Assembly: GCF_000972845.2 (NCBI RefSeq)
Contig: NC_040027.1
Span: forward strand, 16,165,803-16,229,802
Direction of reading: 5' to 3'
DNA from: Larimichthys crocea
Lineage: Eukaryota > Chordata > Actinopteri > Sciaenidae
Length of the DNA: 64,000 bases
Notes under the pieces: model-generated
Databases searched by the model: none
What the model was told of the DNA's origin: nothing
The model's input: the letters and a program-made list of their open reading frames with translations, nothing else
Shown here: piece by piece, positions 1 to 11,606 of the stretch
How the letters are laid out: every line of letters begins with the position of its first letter
Numbering within the stretch: position 1 is the stretch's first letter
Translations under genes and position numbers: made by a program

Positions 1-579
1 GCCTGTGTCGAGTTCAAATGCAGTGGCATGTTGTTTGACCAAGCTGAGGTGGACAGGTCCCTTATATCACTACTTCCTCAGGGGAACTGTCGCAGGATTG
101 GCACCAACAGCCTCCTACACGAGTATCTCATCAAACATCCACCAGTTGCTCAAAATAACGAGTCCCATGCATTCAACATGCTAGCCCCTGTTGATCCTTT
201 GGGACACAACTATGGCATCTATACAGTCACAGACCAGAATCCCAGGGTGGCCAAGGAGATCGCTATAGGCCGCTGCTTTGATGGCACCTCAGATGGTTTC
301 TCCAGGGAGATGAAGTCAGACACTGGAGTGGCTCTGACCTTCAGCTGTCCAGAGAGGAAAATTAACAGAGAAAGTCTTTTCCAACGTCTGCAGACCAACC
401 CGGGTCAGACTCTGTCTCAGATGGCAAGGGACATGAGGGAGTCGGAGGGTCTTCAGGTGCAGAGATTATCCAGCCAGATTGTAGGCTATCCTTCTGAGCA
501 GCAGAGCAGGACCCAGAGTCGTAGAGTCAGCACTACAACTAGGAGAAGGGTGTCTATGCGCACACAACAACGCCAATAG
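1..579 (+). CDS. cilp2: Cartilage intermediate layer protein, C-terminal part of last exon (partial)
   Basis: Codons run from base 1 to a TAG at 577-579, giving the last 192 residues of a protein that begins outside the window. The stretch containing DPLGHNYGIYTVTDQ, then AKEIAIGRCFDGTSDGFSREM, is the signature of the CILP family, large secreted extracellular-matrix glycoproteins of cartilage and other connective tissue. Several cysteines (FKCSG, GNCRR, GRCFD, FSCPE) fit a secreted, disulphide-bonded domain. The tail, about 75 residues, is rich in Gln, Ser, Thr and Arg and ends in RTQQRQ. The family assignment is firm. I favour CILP2 over CILP because of SDGFSREM and the LFQRL...RDMRES segment, but that rests on remembered family features and is only a moderate call. 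The start is not in the window, and no intron is seen within this part. Confidence 0.85.
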   Translation, partial: ACVEFKCSGMLFDQAEVDRSLISLLPQGNCRRIGTNSLLHEYLIKHPPVAQNNESHAFNMLAPVDPLGHNYGIYTVTDQNPRVAKEIAIGRCFDGTSDGFSREMKSDTGVALTFSCPERKINRESLFQRLQTNPGQTLSQMARDMRESEGLQVQRLSSQIVGYPSEQQSRTQSRRVSTTTRRRVSMRTQQRQ

Positions 580-1660
580 ATGTGCCAGGAGGTAGGTTTA
601 GATAAAATTATTGGAGGTGTCTTGACTTTGACAGTAATACTGGAAACATTTACATATTCTTTGCTTTTCATTTCTAGGTCTTCAGTCAAGACTTGTATGA
701 TGACATCATGTCAAGGGAGTAAAAGTTAACCATCTGTTGATGAGAATGGACTCCCTTCAGACTTTGAAAACCGCAAAACTGAGGCAGACAGCAATTCAGC
801 AAAATCAATGAGTGTGATTAAACATATTCATTAGACTTGTACTTACTTGAAGGTTCTGGTATATAAATTTCTTCCTTCCCTCCTAAAAGACATGCATCAT
901 TTGTCTAAAGGCAATGCAGTGATTGGCATTTATTTAATTAGCCGTGGTTTAACTTTAGGTATGAATAGACTAACTTGACGTTTAAGAATGTAACTTTTAT
1001 AGTTCTAATTTGTGGCATTCCACTCTCCCCATAGTGGTTGTTTTTGCTGAGGTCTCTCAACGCTTGAGTTGAAACCAAACCTTCAAAAACTGTAAATACT
1101 AGACCAGGCCCCAAACACTTCATAACTAGCCATTGCTTTCCACTAAACTCTCTTCAAGATCAGAAAGAAACCAAGTTGAGGTCATTGTTGTCTGCGGCAG
1201 ACACTGAGTCCCTTTTCTACAAACTGGCAAACTCTCTCCACCAAGGGGAGGCACACTCAAAAAAGACAAGTTGGGTGAGGGAACAGAGGATGTTTTCAGT
1301 CATGCTTCTTAATGTTTTTCAATGCCACAATGTGATTCAGCCAAACGTCCTTCACACCTACTTAGAACATGCAAGACTGAGGCCTTCGCCAAGACAAGCT
1401 CGAGTCTCACTAGTGGCAGGCAGTCTAAAAAGAGGATAGATGTTTGTGAGGTATGACATAATTTCCTTTTGTCCTCTGCACATTCCAAATTAGCATCACC
1501 GAACAAAAACTCAAAACTGTATATTCCCAAAAATCTCACCCTCTCACTTTCTCAGAAACCATTACAGAGACTCATGCAGGGTCTAAAATCTAAATTGATT
1601 TTGTTTTTATTGTTGGGTAATGTGTTTGTCAGCTGCCTTTGTATCTTGACGTGCAATAAA
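580..1660 (+). other. Probable 3' UTR of the CILP-like gene
   Basis: This is AT-rich sequence with no supportable reading frame after the CILP stop codon. The first canonical AATAAA on the plus strand is at 1655-1660 and would give a 3' UTR of roughly 1.1 kb. A second AATAAA at 4512-4517 is an alternative far end. Only transcript data can place the real end. Confidence 0.4.
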
Positions 1661-4600
1661 TATATAATTTAACTTAAGAATTGAGCATGTAACAAACTAT
1701 GGCAGTACATAAAACGTGCTGCTGGTGAATGAAGCAACTTTCTCTTAATACATGTGGCAGGAAGTATGGTTAATGTTGAGTACAAGATCTTGCACAAAAC
1801 TTTTTTTTTTGTGATTTTAAGCAAATAATTTAACTGCTATGTCATGTAATCATTCGTCAACTCTCTCGACTATGCAAAATCTATTAACCTTTTCATACTT
1901 TGCTGCATGGCTCAGTTGATTTTACAATTTAAAACACCACAGTAATCTTCTCAACTCCAAAGAGCAATCTTGTTAGTTGGAGTTAAAACTCTCTGCGGAG
2001 CTTTCTCTTCATTAACAAAACCCACTGCGTCATTTTTACACATGAGAGTGATAATTAAAAAGTAACACACAAAAAATGTACTGGCCAGCTTTTAAGTATG
2101 TGTGAAGTACATATAAGGTATATATCTTGATAGATATTGAGACAAATATATTATAGACTTTAAAAATTCAAGGCTACTTTAATTGTGGTTGGTAATAGGA
2201 AGAAGCTTCATTCCATGATAAAAGCCCAACAATTGTTTATCTGCAAAATGGGCACTTGCAGACTCAAGGGAGAAGTTGTTCGAGCTGAACTAATCCAAAA
2301 CCAAATAGAGGTAACCATGGAGAAACCAGGGAGTGGCTGACAAGTAAATATAAGCCTTGTGTTAATTAGAAAATAAATTACATATTCTCTTGAGAACTAT
2401 TAAAACAGTTTGACCCTGACTTTCACAAACAGCCAAACAAGTTAATTTCCAGGATACAAAGGATGAAGTTAAGTCATAAGCAATATACTGAGCCTGAGGG
2501 GATTACGGTCAAACATGGCCAAACAGGCCAATGTACAGTTAACTCTTAAAGGTCTTTTCAGCTTGATCCAGAGATCTCTGATTACATTTTTATCCCTAAT
2601 ATGCAACAGATGTATCGTTTAATGTGCAAAAAAGGGTCCCAACATGAAGGCAGACATAGAAATGACAACCATATACCATACTTGTACTTGTACTTGGCCC
2701 CAATTTGAACAACAGTCTCTTTTCATTATGCACCATGAGCAGCACACTCCAGGAAACACTCGAAACAGAGTAATAAAGGGTGACAACACAAGGTACCTTT
2801 GCCATTATCACTGACCTCTCTAATCACAGGCCTATGGGCCGTCCACGACTGTTCAGATCCCCAGATGAAGACAAACATCTCCCTCCAGCAGATGTAGCAT
2901 CCACCCTGTAAGAAAGATGATGATTGAATCCAGGTGTGGGAAGAGATAAGTCCTGTAAAAATGCAATGGTGTGTGAGGTCAGATGAGGAGGCCCAACAGC
3001 TGTAGAGCAACTGGAGGAAATGTTATCCCAAAGACATCAAGAGAAAGAGCAGCGAGATTATCTAGTGATGGATTTAATCATTTTGGGGAACTGTTTGGTA
3101 TATGGAAAAAAAAGGAAGGGAAAATATTAGTGGTCTCTGGCCTCACAGTCCATCACTTACAGAATATCAGGCTGCGAAAGTGCTTGCACATGGAAGAATG
3201 CAGGATTTTGGAGGAGAATGCTTTGACAGGAGAATTGGCTTATTCATGAGGAGAAGTTATCAGGGGAGTTTGAAGGACAAGGTAACTGTAATAGGCTGGG
3301 TAAATCATTATATAAGGCTTTGCATGGGAAAATCAGCTGGACTCTCCAAACAGTTACTTTGTCTTCTGGGGAACTTCAAAAGAGATTAAAGAACCTCTGA
3401 ATGTTTGGTTTAATGACTCAATAAGAACTTTCCAAAGTCTTTAGAAACAAATAAAGGGATTGAATGACTGAATCCAACAGATAAAACACACCCCAAAGAA
3501 AATGTTTATTTCACTGAGGCTCAGTGGGAATAGTAGTAGTAGTAGCAACTGTTTTGTTTTACAGGGATTCACTGTAAACATCACAAATATGACATATTGG
3601 AGCTTTATGTTTTTTTTAAATCTTGTACCTTAGTTTGAATAGTTTGACATTGTGGGAAATAAGCATATTTGTTTTCTTACTGAGAGTTGGATGTGAAGAT
3701 TAAAAGCACTCGAAACAGCAGCGTAGTAGCAAGACAACTTTACATGGATTAATTAGCCAATAATTAGTGAGCACTAAATGTGCTGAAAGACAAGGACATG
3801 CTGCATTTAGCAGTCTCCTTACTAAGTAAAGCTAACCAGCTGCTGGTTGTAATATTCACCATACTGTACAAACATGAGAGTGGTTTCAGCGTGTTCAGTG
3901 TTCAGCAAGAAAACAAATAGCACATTTCCTAAAAATGTTGAACTGTACCGATGTCGAGTGCTTAACAACTGATGTTTTCAACTCTATTTTCATCCCCTTC
4001 ATTCTACTGGGCTGGTTTGAAACAATCAAAATTTGAAAAGGGACTATGTGAAGTTAATTGTTTAACCTGATTTTGTCTCTTTGTCACAAAATTTCAGTGG
4101 ATGCACATAATGCTAGCTGGTACCATTTAACTTTAGGACACAAAAGCAAAAAGAAATCCACCAGAAACCACCAAAAATTTCACAGGAACTTAAGCATCAA
4201 CAGACTGATCCATTTTCTCTTGGGTACAGTCCAGCTGGTCTCAAGGAGATCATAATTTATTCAGGAGGTCATCCTTGAATCCACCACTTTCTGGAGTAAA
4301 CAAAGAAGAATTGTATATTTGTCACTGTGCTCCAGGAAGCCACCCTGAGGTCCAGTAAAAGAATGACATACATGAACTCTTGATAATTCTCTGCAAACGC
4401 TTAACTATTGCATGGTGATGCCAATCTCTTGTTTCTCTTTGAACTATGTTTTTTATGTGTAAATTGTGTATTGTATGAAATCCACTATAACTGTACGAAC
4501 AAAAAACTGTAAATAAATGATTTTGTGTAAACCTTTAGATTCATATTCTTTAATAAGTCGTGAATAACATAAGGACACACTTAGAAATCATAAAAGCTTC

Positions 4601-6356
4601 ACATTTCTAATTTAAATGTTCTTTTAAATACTACACTGTGTTGCCAACATACAATAATTTAATTGGTGAAAAAAAATCAGCTTTGCATAAGTCACAATAA
4701 ATACAGTTTACAACAAACATAACAATGGCACCTAGTTGAAATGAAATTGCAGTCTGCAGTTATTTTTAACATCCTGCACAGGCAAAATACATAATTCAGA
4801 TGACAAACAAGAAAAAAAATGCATTAAAATGTACATATGAAATACATATAAGGAAACAGAGCAAACGGGTAACGTGAATGTTGGATGTAATGTCAAGAGA
4901 TAAAAATATATGAAACCACTTCTGTGCAGAATCCTGAATGACACAAAATAGCTCCATCTCCGTTGTGGATACCCATTACCCTCCAGGTGATGAGTTACAG
5001 ACGTTTTTAGCCAGTGGAATTATTATTGTAATAAAGTTGAACAACAGGGAGCCCAGCAGGGGGAAAATGAGAGTGTTGAACCACACTGTCACTGACACCT
5101 TCGTGACTAGTCTGTGCCTCTGCCAGAAAATATAGTGACTGCTCACCACAACGGAATAAAGAAAACACTCGCATCAGTGCACAAACACACACACACAAAG
5201 CTAGAAAAACACATTTCTCTTGAGTCAATGGTGCATTTTAGGTCGTGAACCTTCCTCCGGCGCCTTACTAACCATTTCTTTTGAGTCCCATTGCGTCAGT
5301 AACAGACAAACCTGTCTGTGCACAGGCCAGGAATTGAGAGAAATGCTGATGGAGACGTCTTAATGCCCAGACTGCCACCGATCGTAATTACATTACCCTC
5401 CATGTGTGCGCAACGTGCTGGAACTCTAATTTGGGTTAAAAGACAGTAATGTGCAGAAATACAAATTCTGAAAGGGAGTTTCTGTTGCGTGACATCACTG
5501 GAATAAGTGTCTACATTTGTCCAATGGCCACAAACTGAGAAAACGTGACTGCTTGTATGCGAGTTTAACAATTTGAGGCTTCAGGTAACGCTTGTGTAAG
5601 ACATGGAAGGAAGTTATGAATATAAGACAGAGACAGTATTAACCACTAGAAAGGTGTGGTAGCTTTAAACTCGTCAAATCAAGATTATGATCTTAAGTTT
5701 TCATTGATCTGTACTGCATTTGCATATAGTGTCATTACAATGACTCAACACACTTTGTATTTGACTTCATGCCCTCATTGCAATTGTGGTTTGATTTTTA
5801 ATTGTCATCTCAAAAAACATTAGAGAGCATTTTATGTATGCCAAAACATATTTTTTTACTTGTTAGTACATACAGACACAACAGGACTGGGAACTTATAA
5901 TAATAATAATTATTAGTAATAATACTATCTTCTTTTGGAATCCTTAAAAAAATCTCAAAATTAATTAGGCAAATCACTTTTATACTGTCAGTAATAAAAC
6001 ACGTTGGTCAGTTCTTCTGAGAAAAGTAAAATTTGTGTTTTTATGTTGCATATTTGCTACTGTCTGGTTTGTTATCAAGGTCAGCAGGGTGAGCTTACCA
6101 TGTCCAGTGTCTGTGATGAGTCTCTACCTGGAATGTCAACAAGAAAAACTCTTGAAACAATTTAATGATGTCATGTCCTCTTCAGACAATCAGATATCAT
6201 CCTGAGTGCACGGCAATCAAAGTAGAAACGGTCTGTGAAAATGACAGATAAGGCTTAGGAATGTTTCGGATGGCTTGGGTTTGTGGAACAAGTCTTAAAA
6301 ATAGCCCGAGTGGACTCGCTACAGCAGTCTCATGAAGGGATAAAGGCTGAGGATGT
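1661..6356. other. Intergenic DNA between the CILP-like gene and rfesd
   Basis: The two genes converge here, CILP on plus and rfesd on minus. I see no coding exon. The stretch contains a diverged foldback-type repeat (3636-3950) and a plus-strand AATAAA at 4512-4517 followed by T/G-rich sequence, which looks like a transcript end. The rest is unremarkable AT-rich sequence. Confidence 0.5.
3636..3950. repeat. Short diverged copy of a foldback (inverted-repeat) element
   Basis: The left end reads as an imperfect ACATTGTGGGAAATAAG, then an A/T-rich part and GAGAGTTGG. The right end is its imperfect reverse complement, with AGAAAACAAATAGCACATTTCC then AAATGTTGAACTG split over 3908-3947. The inner part (TAAAGCTAACCAGCTGCTGG, then CTGTACAAACATGAGAGTGG) resembles a repeat common in percomorph fish. 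It is the same family as the larger copy at 10905-11606. Confidence 0.6.
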
Positions 6357-7780
6357 TCAGCTTTTCTGATCTGCAGGAAAAGGCTGTAAAGAGAGACAAC
6401 TTCCGTGTTTCACGTACACGTTGCCGTCCTCCAGCTTGACTTCATACACCTTTTGCTGTAAAAACAAAAGACATGAGAGCTGTAAGAAACACACCATCAT
6501 ATCATCATCAGCTTAATATATTACAGTACAATTAAAATTACAGTGACTTTAACATCACCCTCCACAGATTATGTGTGTATAGAAAACTCTGAAAATTCTG
6601 ATATCATAATATTTGCTGTTGCTATGACTTGACAGTTGATGTACAACAGATACACGAGTTTATATAAATGACTAATGGAAACGAGGATGAGATGGAAAGT
6701 TCTTGTTTGGGCTGTTCATTGATGCGTGCATCCAAACAACAGAAAGGGGGAAGAAAGGATGTTTGACAGAATAAAAGAGGAACATTATCTTGACTCTGAC
6801 TGATGAGCTTTGATTTCTTATGCCATGCCAATCAGTGGAACTTCCTGCATCTATTAGAAGTGCATGATTTGTCTACATATCACTGCATATGTTCACGTCA
6901 ACTTCCAGGTGCAGTCAGCAAGTAAAGCTCCTGCCTCCAGGGGATATAATTAGGTTTTATATGATGTATTTGGAGGTTTGATACATGTTTAGTGACGTTA
7001 TATTGGACATCTTTTGAGGGGTATTCACTACTTTATATCTACATTATATTAGACTTTAGATCATACTAAGCCCAGGAAGACATTAAACATTTGATGAAAG
7101 AATCATATTATGAATTAAGAAGGACATATTTCACCACCGACCTGTAAGGAGGTTCCTGACTTCCCTGTTCTGAGGTCAAAATCATAATCGTGCCAGGGGC
7201 AGAAGACCTGCAGGACCCCATCAGCCTCCTCAATGTCCCCCTCACACAGAGGACCGCCTGTGGGAGACACAGGAAATTGATAATCACATATTCTCCCTCT
7301 CAAAACAAATGACTCGTCTTCCTTCTGGGAAAATGTGATTAGGAGGGCTCGCATGACAAAACATGGTGTGAAATTGATGAATCTGTCATAAGCAAGAGGA
7401 GAAACTAGAATCCTTTCCTATGTTTATATTGATTTACAGCCCTGCATTCTCCATATTGAGTGAGTGAGTGAGTGAGTGCACTATTGTTATTTACTGCATT
7501 TAAATGTGATGCATTGTGCATTATTCTAAGAGACAGTCTGATTGCTAAAGGGTTAATCTAAGTATTAATTTAGTTATCGAGGCTTTTTACCGGAATGTGC
7601 ACAGCGAGCATCCATGGCAAAAAACTCCCCCTTCACATAGAAGAGGCAGACGTCAGAGCTGTGGCCGAGGGAGGAGTACATTAGACGGCAGCGCTTGTTG
7701 GAAAGCCCCGTGGCCGGGCCTATGAGCCTCCATGAAACGCCTTCCGTGTTTCGCTCATCATCTCCGGAGCTTGAAGCCAT
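6357..7780 (-). CDS. rfesd: Rieske [2Fe-2S] domain-containing protein, complete, 3 exons
   Basis: The exons on the minus strand are 7780-7591, 7257-7142 and 6455-6357 (stop TGA). They join at phases 1 and 0 into 134 residues. The Rieske iron-sulphur ligands are both present: CAHSGGPLC, whose first Cys and His span the exon 1/2 junction, and CPWHDYDFDLRTG in exon 2. Exon 3 gives KVYEVKLEDGNVYVKHG, the closing beta strands of the fold. The protein has no signal peptide or membrane segment, unlike the mitochondrial Rieske subunit. This matches the small soluble RFESD family, whose electron-transfer partner is unknown to me. The ATG at 7780 is the first Met after an in-frame TAG just upstream. 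The exon 1 donor is GTAAAA. The exon 2 donor is the weaker GTCGGT, but it is the only one that keeps the frame into exon 3. The length is close to the usual size of about 150 residues. Confidence 0.9.
7457..7478. repeat. (GAGT)n microsatellite in rfesd intron 1
   Basis: About five tandem GAGT units lie within the first intron of rfesd (7258-7590). The array is short and no function is implied. Confidence 0.8.
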
Positions 7781-8050
7781 AAAGAAACGGCGATATGAGC
7801 TATTTTTCTAATCTGCGTTACTTACAATGCTCCCTATTTTTCTTTTTACGTCTGTGCAAATGAATTCGTCTATTCGCTCCGTGGAAATAATCCATTATTA
7901 ACAACCAGGCAGGCTGATGCGTGGGTGCAGCTGTGCGGGATGAGCTGCTGCCTCCATCCGATCCTGCAGCCTGCAAGTCAGCGAGCCGGGACGCAGGAGG
8001 CACGCACAACGTGTTTGTCACAGATAATGAATGAGTTGCGCTGATATTAC
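7660..8050 (-). promoter_or_regulatory. rfesd: CpG-rich promoter/5' region of rfesd
   Basis: The stretch covering exon 1 and about 270 bases upstream is much richer in G+C and CpG than its surroundings, with repeated CG dinucleotides at about 7685-7760 and 7925-8015. This is typical of a broadly expressed vertebrate promoter. No clear TATA box is seen on the minus strand. A strong donor-like GTAAGTAAC lies on the minus strand near 7826, so an untranslated first exon is possible. Confidence 0.5.
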
Positions 8051-8075
8051 TCACAAACACGTTTATATCTATCAT

Positions 8076-10904
8076 CTATGTATTTATTAGCAGCTCAAGC
8101 AGCCAGAAGCTTGAAAACAATGGGTCTTATATGCAAAGAGGTTAATGTGGGGACTGGTCCCCATCATAAATACATGTTTCATCATGAATGGACCCTTCCT
8201 GTTGTTAGATCAGGGTTAGTCTGTCACTTAAACTCACTCTTTCATGTTCAAACAGCACAAATATACCCATTCTTGGTGGCCCCATTTGAGTTTATTGAGA
8301 ACACATAAGAATACAAAGCGTTGAACTTGTTTCCAAAGAGTTTGGTTAATGTGGAACATTTATTTCTTTTTATATTCTGTGCAAATAGTTCAAACTAATT
8401 ACTCATTTATCAGTTCTAAAGCCTGTTATTATTCTTTCATGGCTGACTCCACACTGTGCTGTGCTCCAGACAGGTATTTGGTATAAGTTTTCCACAGTGC
8501 AGTTTCTTAACATTACTGCAAATTGTTAGTGAACTCTGTGTGTCCGCCAGCGTTTTAGTTGTAGAGCATCCATGTGAAATGACTTCACGTTGCAAAGTGA
8601 TAATCAGTTAACAGCACTTTATCAAATTTAACTGGAAAGATCATCATCAGAACTCAGACAAACCACAGTAAGACATATATGTGAAAACAGGATGTCACTT
8701 CTGTCACACGGTTTAACCTTAATGAGAACTTTTGTATGTGCGAACAAGTCAGCCATATGTCTATCATCAAACAGGATTAATAACTCATAATTATCAGCAG
8801 TGTATAAAACTGAACTTTCAAGTCGCATTGACGTTAAGCTTTGGCAAATTGCAAAAAAAAACTAAAAACACACAAATGATGATCTGTATTTCATCAACTT
8901 TTATTCACTTTGTCTTCATCGCTTTATTGTGCCAGCAATAATGCTGCTTTCAGTTTGGCCAACAAGTAATGCGAGTTACTGTCTAGACTGGAGTGATGCA
9001 TAACAGAGGCTACTTGTTCTGATTCCTGACTTTAAAGAAACTGACTCATGTAAAGCTGCAGCGTGAGCGCAGAGGGGAGAAGTAATGCTGTGAAAATGTG
9101 TCACGAGCATGAGGAAAGAATGCTGCTGCGTCTTGTCAGGAACTGGATCTCAGCGAAAGTAAACGTGAAGTCAAATCATCGAAGAATAAGGAAAGCCACC
9201 CCAAAGAAACCTGAGCTAAGTGACCGAATTCTCAAATATGTCGTGGGCTAAACTAACTAACAGAAAGGTTTCCATCCTACATACGTCTCCACATGTGACC
9301 TTTGAAAGCTTGAAACGAAGATGTAATCAGTGTGACAAAAGACATCTGCATGCCAGGAGTTTGGATTGAAATCTAAATGTTTATATGTAATAATATTGTG
9401 CTAATCTTTATGTTGTTTTTACAGAGATTTCAGCATCATTTTGTTCAACTAAAATATTTTATGCTGAGTAATTAAAATCGTACACAAGGTGTTTTCAGGG
9501 TAGCAAACAGTAATGTTTAAGCAGGTAACCAAATTAGTTTACCATGACTTTTTATTGCTTAATGACAGCTATTGAACATGAAAAAAATAAGTAATTCACA
9601 CCTGAAGCGAGCTATTTTGGCACATGGATTAGCACAGGGAGGGCTGACTCATGCAGCTTCCATTCATAAAGCCCTAGACTTATTGGAATATCACCAGAGG
9701 TGTTTATTTTCGACAACGCTGCCAAGTATTACTTATTAGAGGGTGGAGTATTGAATTGGTTTGATGAATTAAGTCGTAGAGGACTGGAGCCAAAAAGCTG
9801 CACAGTGATGTGGACAGTCTGCAGGTTTGAGGTGGCACTGACAAACTGACAGTCATTACCAACAGCTTTGGCATGCTGAGAGGTGAGAAAATTTCAAGGT
9901 ACACGCTGTGAATCAAATTAAATGAGCTCCAAATGATTGGAGTTTTTGAACAGGCCCAAATGATCACAAGAGGATAGCACTGTCCATAAATTTCTTTGAC
10001 ATCTTGTTGCAGTACTTCGACCACTGGACAGTGTAACTATTTGTACGAGGCAAAGTTTTGTGTGGAGAAAGTCTGGCACATATAAGATATTAGACTGTGA
10101 GTTGAGCCCAAACTCATCCATCATTAGCTTCGTCTTGTCTACAACCCAGCAACCACCCTCAAAAGTCTCTTAACTCATCCGCCAAGGATGGATGGAAGAC
10201 CAACTCTCCAGCCAACGTGGTTTTCATTAGCTAAGCAAATGCTTCTGCCAAGCTTAAAACACCAGTACCTGTTTGGTGTGCTCATCACTTAAATAGGTCG
10301 TTATTCAAGTTCTTGTTGAGTGTACTAATATGTGGACTGTGTGACTTTAAGTCCCCACAAGCAGCTCATATATGGATAACACTATTGTTTGCTAGGTACT
10401 TCATGTCCTCTATAACTGTAGATGAATAGCCAGAATGTCTTTATGTCACTTCAAATGCAAATCCAGACTCAACTTTGATGTCGAGTGGACAGGAAACTGA
10501 ACCCACAACTGACTCCTCGGCCCAGTCCCAACGTCTGCCCTCACAGACCTGCATTCCCAATAAGCCCCAAGGCTCTGCTCTGCCCCACTGTGAAAACGAT
10601 AAGTGGTTCAGGGCCCTTTTATAAACGTTTTAGCTCTTTATGCACACTTTATATATAAGTCCATGCTGCTGACTTTGCTTAAAAGATCAGTGTGAAGGAT
10701 TTTGTTTAGTTGTTGTTCCGTGTGTAAAAAAGGGGATAACAGAAAGTCCAGAATCATCAGGAATAAGTTTCAACAAGACAACAAGAACTGTGTCTATTGA
10801 TTTTCACGTGGTCTAATGAAACAATATTACTAATAACATATAGACTACTATTAGACAGAGGATATTTTGAGCTCTTGTACCCTCCCACACTTATACTGAT
10901 CACA
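8076..10904. other. Intergenic DNA, nothing recognised
   Basis: This is AT-rich sequence without long open frames, splice-supported exons or RNA genes that I can recognise. Short open frames (for example 9063-9251) have no recognisable motif and are treated as chance. Confidence 0.5.
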
Positions 10905-11606
10905 CAAGCAATGTTGAAGGAATACTTCAACATTTTGGGAAGTAAACTTTCCTTTCTTTCTCAAAGTTACATTGATTGATACCACTTTCACACTGTGTCC
11001 ATACAGTAGGCGTAGCAATGGCTGGTTCAGGTCATAGTTAGGCACATATGTTGTAATTAAAGCGCAATAAATTCTAGACGTAAAAAAAAAACATTAAAAA
11101 ATTAATGTCTCGTGTGTAGACTTGCCATCAGGTCTGTTCCGTAAATAAGAAGCTACAGGTTATGTAACGTAAAGTTAGCTTAGGTCAGCACCGAGAATGG
11201 AAACGGAGAAACAGCTGTAGCCTGGCTCTGTCTATAAGTAATTCTGCCGGGTTATTTCTTGGCTGGACTCAGTTACTTCCTGGAGTCTCTGCTGGCTGAC
11301 TCCAGGAGGTCACTGCGCTTGGCCAAGAAATATCCTGGCACATAATCCCTGTAACACAGCAATGTGACATTTTTATGCTTCAGTTCTTGTCTAATGTTTT
11401 AATTAAACAAACGAGATATATAGCATGTTAATTTAGCAAGATTTAGACCTTGGTTGGCGGATTTTGTAACTTTCGGACAGAACCGGGCTGTTTCCAGTCT
11501 TTCTTCCTTGGCTGCTTCATGTTTAGCATGGTATCAAGTGCTATCAGTCTTCTCATTTATATCTTGTCAGGAAAGCAAATAAACTATTCCTTTATTCAAA
11601 GTTTGA
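10905..11606. mobile_element. Foldback (palindromic) interspersed element, about 700 bp
   Basis: The left end has GGAATACTTCAACATTTTGG followed by CTTTCTTTCTC. The right end has its reverse-complement relatives, CAGGAAAGCAAATAAAC then TATTCC. Inner marks also mirror each other: CTGTAGCCTGGCTCTGTC on the left (about 11213-11230) against GGACAGAACCGGGCTG on the right. The centre is a strong inverted repeat at about 11254-11333, with ATTTCTTGGC...CTTCCTGGAGTC against GACTCCAGGAGG...GCCAAGAAAT. No coding capacity is seen. This is a non-autonomous foldback/MITE-like family that I recall as very abundant in percomorph fish. Confidence 0.7.
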
